In this document: one piece after another, positions 56,560 to 64,000 of the stretch
Position numbering within the stretch: the first letter of the stretch is position 1
Layout of the letters: every line of letters begins with the position of its first letter
Assembly (NCBI GenBank): GCA_958510875.1
Contig: OY294067.1
Coordinates: 107,478,921-107,542,920, forward strand
DNA: 64,000 nt
Reading direction: 5' to 3'
Origin: Endomychus coccineus
Lineage: Eukaryota; Arthropoda; Insecta; Coleoptera; Endomychidae
Program-made: the position numbers and the translations under genes
The notes under the pieces: model-generated
Seen by the model: only the letters and a program-made list of their open reading frames with translations
Told to the model about the DNA's origin: nothing
Databases searched by the model: none

Positions 56560-59500
56560 TATTTGTTTTTTGTTTTTTTGATTTTCGTTACGGTATTTCT
56601 TGATTCGGTCGCCGCGCCGCGCTCAAAGCCCGCGATAAAAGCTACATGCAATAGCTTAAAAATTTATGTCATATCTAATTCAATGGCTTGAATAGATATT
56701 ACTTCAGTCCTACTTTGGACGTCGACAGAATATTCGAATGCTGATACTGAAAAATAATGTCCTAGACCATGTAAGTATGAGACATGTGTTTCCTAGACTG
56801 GACATAACTAAAGTTCGATATTTTACTTTATTAAATATCACTTTATTAAAAAAAAGTTGATTGCAATTTCGAACTTTACAGTTCATTATCAAAGCAAGCA
56901 ATCTTCAATGGATATCCTTTGGAGTACATTTATTATTATTATGAACAAATGGGTTCATAAATGGGATATCCACTAGACGTCCAGGATGGAATATTCGAAT
57001 AAATATAGGACTTGATAGGGACTAAAAATGGACATTCTTGGGCTCTAGTGTACTATATCGGTGAGAGCATAACTGTTATTCGTAGGAAATCAGTCTCTTA
57101 ACTAACTATCAATCTGTAATCAAAAACGGAACATGAGTTGAAAGTGTTCATGTTCGTATAAAATGCTATTCAAACAGAATTACCAGAATTATGTTTGACA
57201 GACTGCATCACCTTCACAGCCAACCATCTTATGATGTACCTATTATTGAACAATTATAAACGTATTATATGTTGTGCCAGTTAGTTTAGAAAATAAGGAG
57301 ATTTATAATGTCATTTCGAAATATACTTATTATATCCGTAGTTCATATAATCTACTTTTTCGATACGTTGTAACAAAGAAACATTTCAGTTAAAAATTTG
57401 GTATCTATAATCTATATCATACTTCAATGAAACGAACATCAGCGATAAAAAGTCAATTATCACATATAATTACAGGAGTGAGTTATCGATAAAGAGATGT
57501 TTTGACAGACACGTGGATATGTAGTCCAGTAACAAACCGAGCGCGTAAGCTGTGTCAACAGATTCGAAGTATGTTAAAATGTCGAATTCCAGATAATTTC
57601 ATAGAAACATGATTTTATATTAATATGAATGTACAGTATTCTAAAATAATGCACATCAAATAATAATATTAATAAGACAAGTTTCCTTACTCCAACCAAT
57701 TCGCCGGGCAATTTAAATCCGGGATAAATGTATACCTCGGTTAACAATTGAACATAAACTAAATTATTTAATGTATAGGAACACATAAAACTCCGAAATG
57801 AATTCACGAAGTTCTTGCTGTTCGCAATATGCGATTGAGTTTACGATCAAATCAAAAGCCTCCCACAAATATTGATTTCCTTTTCGGAGAATCAAAATAT
57901 CGTTATCTCCGAGTGATTTGCCACATTTTCCCAAATCGAACCTTTTAAAGTCAGTGAGGTGAAGAGTTTGTATGCGGACTGCAACGTTACAGTATACCCG
58001 GAGAATTAAACATCCCTTAAATGATATATTGCAGTTTGTAGCACATAAGAGAGTTATTAATGACTTTTCAAATCGATATTATATCATTGTGTTATTTTAG
58101 AGAATCAATTCCAAATTTTAACACAGTGAGACATAGATTCTTTTATTGGACTATTATTTGATGGGAATGAACATTATTTTTTTAGACTTCAATCCAAGTG
58201 AGGCTTTTTAAACTAAAGTTATATTGGTTCGTTTTGGTTTTCCTGTCATCTTTTGTCCAGCTCTAGCCTAAATCGCAACTATTTCCATCTTGGAAGACTT
58301 TAATTTCCAGAACTCTTCATAATCACAAGATAATGGAAAATACTGCGACAGCTTAGTTCCATGCTAGTTTCTTATCTACATTCAAACCTTTTCTGAATGA
58401 TTTGACGACACTCATAAAACAATACAATAACTATCTCAAACATCTTCATCTGAAAATAGACTTTCTGAAAACATATTCAATTGTAATATCAGCCATATAT
58501 TTAATGTGCATCAGGAAATTATATTCTCATCGTGCTTCCTGGGAACGGGTAGTTCTGGTATTCTTATAATTCTCAAAGTGACTGTATTTATTCAAAGTAA
58601 GGTACAACATTAGTAAGACTGGCACACGTACTCCTGAAGATACCCGGTAAAATTTTCCATAACATGATGCACGGAATTATTGTTATTTCTTCAAAATTTT
58701 TACCTTTAAGTAGCGCTAGAAGAAGTAATCGCACGCCAAAAGGGCAGGTTACTTTGTTGCATCCTGATGCGCATGTGTCCCTACGTTGATAATGTGACCA
58801 GCAAATATCTTTGCAAAGCATTTATTCATGCTATTATAGTATGTGAAGTCATCCTGATGCAACCACGAGTGCCGGAAACATATAGACTTATGACATCAGG
58901 CTCATGTTTAATATTTCAATATAGAACAAAATTGATTGTCACACAATTTTCACCATTGTCTTCGATGAAATAGAGCCGAATAATTTCTTCACCAAACCAT
59001 TACCTTCGGGCTACCTTGGTAAAGTTCTTGTGGATTTTCGGAGGAACAATATCTGCAGTTCCCTTTATTGGCCTGGTAAATGAAATTGCGCGTTGTCAGA
59101 AATTCAAAAGTTGTGAATTTTAAATTGCACGTGCTGGCATTATTTCAGCGAATTTTCCTAAACGAAATATACATACTATTCAAAATATACAAAATCAAAT
59201 AATCTAAGCGAGTGAATCTTTTTTTTTTGTAACGCATTCCCAGAATTCTGTGCAAATTAGAATATTTTCAAGTCTTGAATGTGTTATTTGCATAGTACAA
59301 ATAAGATTAAACTCAACTCAACTGGATTCTAACACACAATTTAGAGCAAAAATAATATAAATATCCAAGACACACAGCATTTTGATATAGTTAGAATTCT
59401 TGCTTGTTTGATGACTTTTTTGATTTGTTTATGAATTGGATTTATTCTTTGCAGGTAGCTTCAACTCTTCTAATATGGACCGATACAAGTATGCATAGAA

Positions 59501-61000
59501 AAACTCAGAACCAGCAAAAAAGAGAAAGGCGTCAATGTTTGTTATGTTTGACACACTTGGATATATTTTATGAAGAACCAAATTATTATTTTTTGTTACA
59601 CCTCTCAAGCTTCGAATGAAATTTGGAAACAATCTGACCTGGCAGCTCTAAATCTCCCGATGTTAAGTACCTAAAACTTTACATACTGTTTACACTTCTG
59701 TTTCTGTTCTTGGTTATGTTGTTGGAATTACCTTGTTCTTATTGTTAAGTTTACTATGAACTGAATGTTAAGTTTACAATCAACTAACTGTTAAGTTTAC
59801 AATTTTAAAATCAGTTGACACTTTATTGTTATAATTGAGGTCATATGGATCTGGAATTGAGTTCGCATCTAAAATCACGGAACATGATGTTTTATGGTCC
59901 TCATGTAGGTTTGCATTATCCTTGTAGGAAACACTCAACGTTGCTTCCAGGATATACGACCAATATATTATATCCAATCAAATTTTCATAGGACTTCAAA
60001 CCATTTTCTATGAACATGTTCAAATGTCCAATACGAACTAAATCAGTGTGGATTTCAATAGCGTTAAGTCGCTAAGATTAATTACGTTTCTGGAATAATT
60101 AACCCCGAGTGGCCAACATCGATATTCTGTCATAATCGTTGAAATGACAATTTTTAATTTTTGTTCTTGTTTCCTTTTATTTTCAAATTTTCTTTTTATT
60201 TTTTCTTTGTTTTTGTATTATTTCTTTTGTGTTAGTATTCATTTTATGTTGTGTGTTTTTTCCAAAAGAACCCCCCAGAAAAACTAAAAAAAAAAATTAT
60301 GTGAACTAATAATACCTCTAACAATTTGCTTTCATTCAATTATTTGAGTTAATGCTTGTTGAGAACCCAAGATCATCTGCTTTTCTAATGTTTTCCAATC
60401 GATTATCAGCAAACAAAGAATGTCAAGATTTGTTTTTCAAATTGAAATCATATTATTGTTTATAAGAAATGTATCAAGTGAAATTCTTTTTTCTCCATTC
60501 GGATCATTATTTACTCTAATTATGATCAAAAGTTTTCCTTGAACATTCAATCTTTTCCTATTCAATTAAAATCATGAAATTCGTAACAGGGAACTGTTTG
60601 ATCTGCAGATAAATCTACTTGAGCTTTCAGTTAAAAGGTTTCATCTCATAATAATTATTGATAATAAATAAGATGGTATTTTTGTTATATAATGTCAACG
60701 AGACCTTAATCAAACTCTTCCATTTTTCCACGACCATTATGCAAAAATGTACCAGATTTATTTTGTGTATTTATAGCTTCGATTAAATTTATATTGCACT
60801 TAATAAATAACTTTGAAATACTTTGTTTCGACTATGAAATGTTCATCATATCTTTATCAATTGGAGAGTTTGGTTGGTTCACGTGGCAAAAAGCTGCGTG
60901 TGAAAAATAGCTGATCACAAATATAAGTTTGCTTGTGTGTGTGTGTGTGTATTTGTTTAATATTTAAGTGATCCTGCATATATTATTTCTTTATGTAGAA
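56560..61000. other. Unassigned sequence
   Basis: 4.4 kb with no gene I can support. Noted: a GC-rich patch at about 56605-56640, a direct repeat of CATCCTGATGC at 58758 and 58851, a TTCTTTGCAG acceptor-like site ending about 59455, and a (GT)n run at about 60934-60950. Confidence 0.35.
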
Positions 61001-61984
61001 GATATGCCAGACTTGCCAATAAGGGAAAAAATCAAACACTTTTGTCATTTTGTAGTATGGAAATCACATTCAGTATTCTCAATACTTTAATTTTGTGCAT
61101 TGATTTCGATTGGATCATCTGACCATTTCGAAAGAACCATAACAGAACAAATGAAGATGATGTCATATGAAGTATTGTTAGAAAATGCCAAGCAATTATA
61201 CTTTTACGCCGATTAACACCGAATATCAATTTTGAAAACAAATATCAATCAGCAAAGTAGATATCGCTTTTCATGTCTAGGCAGAAAACTGAAAACAATC
61301 TACTATTTTGCTGCCTAGTTAAACGAATAACTATTTCCAATCAAATTCCTTCTACAGCATCAACATTACGTTATGAAACAATCAATAAGTTTTCAAAATA
61401 CGATTATTATTGCGATTTTTATGACTTCATCTTTGTACTACATAATGAACTTAGATTATCTATACCTTAGAACGAAGTTGATTTTAATTCTTGTTTTCCT
61501 CATTTGCAAGTCTGTAGTTCGGTAATTTTAAGATGATTATTTTCTTTGATATTTCATCGGATTTCTTGTTATTTTATGAAAAATTACTTTTTTTTGGCAT
61601 AGTACTATGGACAATGATATATCATGAAGTTTCTCAGCCCACAATAATTACCATTGAAAATAAATGTTTTTGGAATAAACTTCCAACGCATTCGACAGTG
61701 ATTTGGGAAAATATTCTGAATGCATTTACCCAGCATTTTTGTTGTTGTCTTTCATTTATGCGTGATGCAGTAATGAAATATTCTCTCCCTCCTATTAGTT
61801 TATTTTTATTAACAACTCCTCTTTCCTTCATTTTGTATTCCTGCATTAAAACGGAACATGCTTTGTTTTTCCCTTATTTTTTTCAGTGTATTACCATTAG
61901 TTATTTATTTCCATTTGAATATTACTCGGTCTCCGCACATATATCAGTGTAGATTATCTCTCTACGACGAAATCGGAAGATCAT

Positions 61985-62150
61985 ATTATTGCATTTTATT
62001 GAAGATATTTCTAAAATCGTTAAGAAAAGTTCTAGAACACAAATTCCTTCTCCATAGCATTTTTCATAAAATTTCAAGTAACCCTAAAGAAATCCGTCTG
62101 TCTGGACGTTTGTCACGAAACTTGTCTACACGATAATTCAAAAACGGAAG
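61985..62150 (+). repeat. Dispersed repeat shared with 45630-45775
   Basis: Second copy of the segment ending in CTTGTCTACACGATAA and an ACGGAAGG word. Confidence 0.75.
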
Positions 62151-62411
62151 GTCATATTATATTCAAATTTTGAAAAAGAATCATTTTCTTTTCGGTGGCG
62201 AACACACCCCTTTCTTAAGGTTTGAAAATTCATAAGAATCATAACTCCCAAAGTATACCATTGAATCGATTCAAAACTTTTGCAGTAAATTTGTGTTAAT
62301 TAGAACTGATTTCGCTCATATTTCAACAAAATCGTGCAACAGCAACAACAAAATTGATTAACATGAAGAAAACTCAAATTTGAACAGCACTTCAATCGTT
62401 TATATTAAATG

Positions 62412-62483
62412 ACCATGTAGTTTAGGGGCTAATTCCCTCATTTCCCACTCAACAGACTCGTGTTCGAATCCCAGAAACGGAAA
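62412..62483 (+). pseudogene. tRNA-like sequence (pseudo-tRNA or SINE head)
   Basis: A-box-like TAGTTTAGGGGCTAATTCC and B-box-like GTGTTCGAATCCCAG lie at tRNA spacing. The arms do not fold well and no anticodon can be assigned. Confidence 0.35.
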
Positions 62484-64000
62484 TTTTCCTCTGTACACTC
62501 TCTTGAAAACATTATTAATTTGAATATTATTTAGCTGTGTATAGATAATGAAATAAATAATTTATTTGATAATCTTATAGAATGTGAAACAATTATTTAA
62601 AAATTCAGTAACCAAATCGAATGATTTGCTGAGAGTAACTTCACCACGGACACTATTTTTCTTTTCACCAAGTGGCAACACATTTATAGTTTATTTTTAT
62701 TTTGAATAGCCGAATTATTTGAGAATGCCAAGAAAATGCCAAGCGAATGTTATGAAACAATTAATATTTTTCAAAATTTCATGAGATAAAATAATTTAAG
62801 AAAATAATTTAAATGAATACTGCATTGTTGTTGTCCTTCATGAATGTGTCATGCTAATACATACCCATTAATGTGATATTTTCTCCCTCACTTTTATCTC
62901 AATTCTTTAATCTTTTATTAATTTTTGCTAACGTCGTTAGGTATCTTCATTTCATGTTCCTTCATTGAAACAGAACAAACTGTATTTATTCATCATTACA
63001 TTAGTTATTACTAATTTATTTGCTATTAATTTCATTACTACTTTGTTATGCGCACACATTTGCGTGCTGATTCGATAGACATTTTTGTTATCCACTATCA
63101 CATTATTTACTTTTTTATTGAATCTAATATCACTTATCAATTTCGGCCGAATCTCCTGGTCATTCCTCAAGAACCATAACAAAACAAACTGGAATGATTT
63201 CATGTGAAGAACATTCTCCTCAAAATCTTATACCATTCACAAGACTATTATAAAATCATCAACATCAGGCATCAGAGATCCATTGTTTCAAAACTGTTCA
63301 CCAAGAATTCTCCCATCCAATTTCTTTTGTCGCATGAACGTCTCAAGTTACGTTATAAAACAAGCCATATATTTTCAAAGCTTCAAAAACAAAATGATGT
63401 GATGATATATCGCATAAACGCCTAAGTTGTGAAACAATTAATACTTTTCAAAATTTTCCAATTTCTTTTGTCGCATGAACGTCTTAAATTTCGTTATGAA
63501 GCAATCCATATATTTTCAAACCTTCAAAAATAAAATAATTTGTAATCATATCCTGAATACACCCTAACTTTTCCTCAAGTCGTTTATTTCTCATTAATTA
63601 CGTCGTTTGGTATCATTAATTTTTCTTTTCTTATTACAACAGAATATGCTTCCGTTTTTCAGTCTATTATTATTATTAGTTATTATCAATTTATTTACAT
63701 GTCATTCTTGCTATTGATTTTTGTGTAGATTCTGTAAACAATTATACACAATAATGCACTATATTTCTTTCAATTCATTTATTGTTCATTTACTACGCTA
63801 TCCTCGTTTGGCACTTTCTTCCCATTTTGTGTTCCTTCATTGAGACAGAGCATGCGTTATTTATTTCCTAATTTTTTCAGTGTATTTTTATTAGCTATTG
63901 ATTTATTCACACTCGCTTATTACCTTGGTCTCTATATTTTAATGTAGTATGTGTAGACAATTTTTTTCTTATCTACTATTTTTTTTTAATAGCCGAATTA

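Larger units (their letters stand above)
61020..63960. repeat. Field of degenerate dispersed and tandem repeats
   Basis: Several words recur throughout in diverged form. TTTTCAGTxTATTxxxATTAGTTATT occurs at about 61880, 63655 and 63880. CATTxAAACxGAxCATGC-like words occur at about 61845, 62965 and 63838. A GAACCATAACAxAACAAA word occurs at about 61132 and 63170. A segment starting CCAATTTCTTTTGTCGCATG is repeated 156 bp apart (63310 and 63466). Confidence 0.6.

Noticed and set aside
61533..61952. 139-codon open frame
   Set aside because: T-rich sequence within the degenerate repeat field, with no recognisable domain; other repeats of the field do not keep the frame.

Overview
The window is AT-rich arthropod (most likely insect) nuclear DNA made almost entirely of transposable elements and satellite-like repeats. 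The mix of a BEL/Pao LTR retrotransposon, Penelope-like elements (PLEs), mariner-like, Tc1-like and hAT transposons, CR1/Jockey-like and RNase H-bearing LINE relics, and a histone H2A fragment with an animal-type histone 3' stem-loop points to an insect. I could not settle the order. I see no bacterial or organellar genes and no complete host protein gene. The best host-gene candidate is a first exon at 53.85 kb with a TATA box, initiator, strong start context, signal-peptide-like leader and splice donor.

Layout. 0-6.1 kb: a BEL/Pao element with both LTRs, a perfect 5-bp target duplication and three coding lesions. 6.2-8 kb: a LINE endonuclease relic, a TA microsatellite, a possible gypsy-type LTR end and degenerate tandem repeats. 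8.07-10.24 kb: a mariner-like transposon with about 490-bp terminal inverted repeats (TIRs) that overlap the transposase 3' end. 11.1-25.4 kb: a nested stack. I read it as one long-TIR element that carries a partial, internally duplicated histone H2A gene. Its left arm was split by an 875-bp palindromic element. Its right arm was split by about 11.3 kb holding PLEs and 13 copies of a 473-bp tRNA-like repeat in alternating orientation blocks. 26-27.5 kb: a LINE 3' relic with RNase H. 28-29 kb: a 1-kb TIR element. 30.3-31.9 kb: a recent 0.8-kb tandem duplication. 33.4-35.1, 38.3-40.6 and 49.7-53.1 kb: three more long-TIR elements whose arms contain tandem repeats with a shared GGTCGCTGA-type motif. 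36.27-37.89 kb: a hAT element with a perfect 8-bp target duplication. 44-48.3 kb: a Tc1 fossil, a palindromic element with hammerhead-like motifs and a LINE relic. 53.1-64 kb: mostly unassigned sequence with the exon candidate, an endonuclease fragment, a perfect 38-bp palindrome and a field of degenerate repeats.

Three themes stand out. First, many elements here are palindromic or snapback. Second, hammerhead-ribozyme-like cores recur eight times, in the PLE ends and in two palindromic clusters. Third, host-type RNA or chromatin genes (a tRNA-like gene and histone H2A) sit inside repeats. All calls come from reading the sequence by eye. Boundaries of repeats are approximate unless a target duplication is quoted, and no database search or folding program was run.
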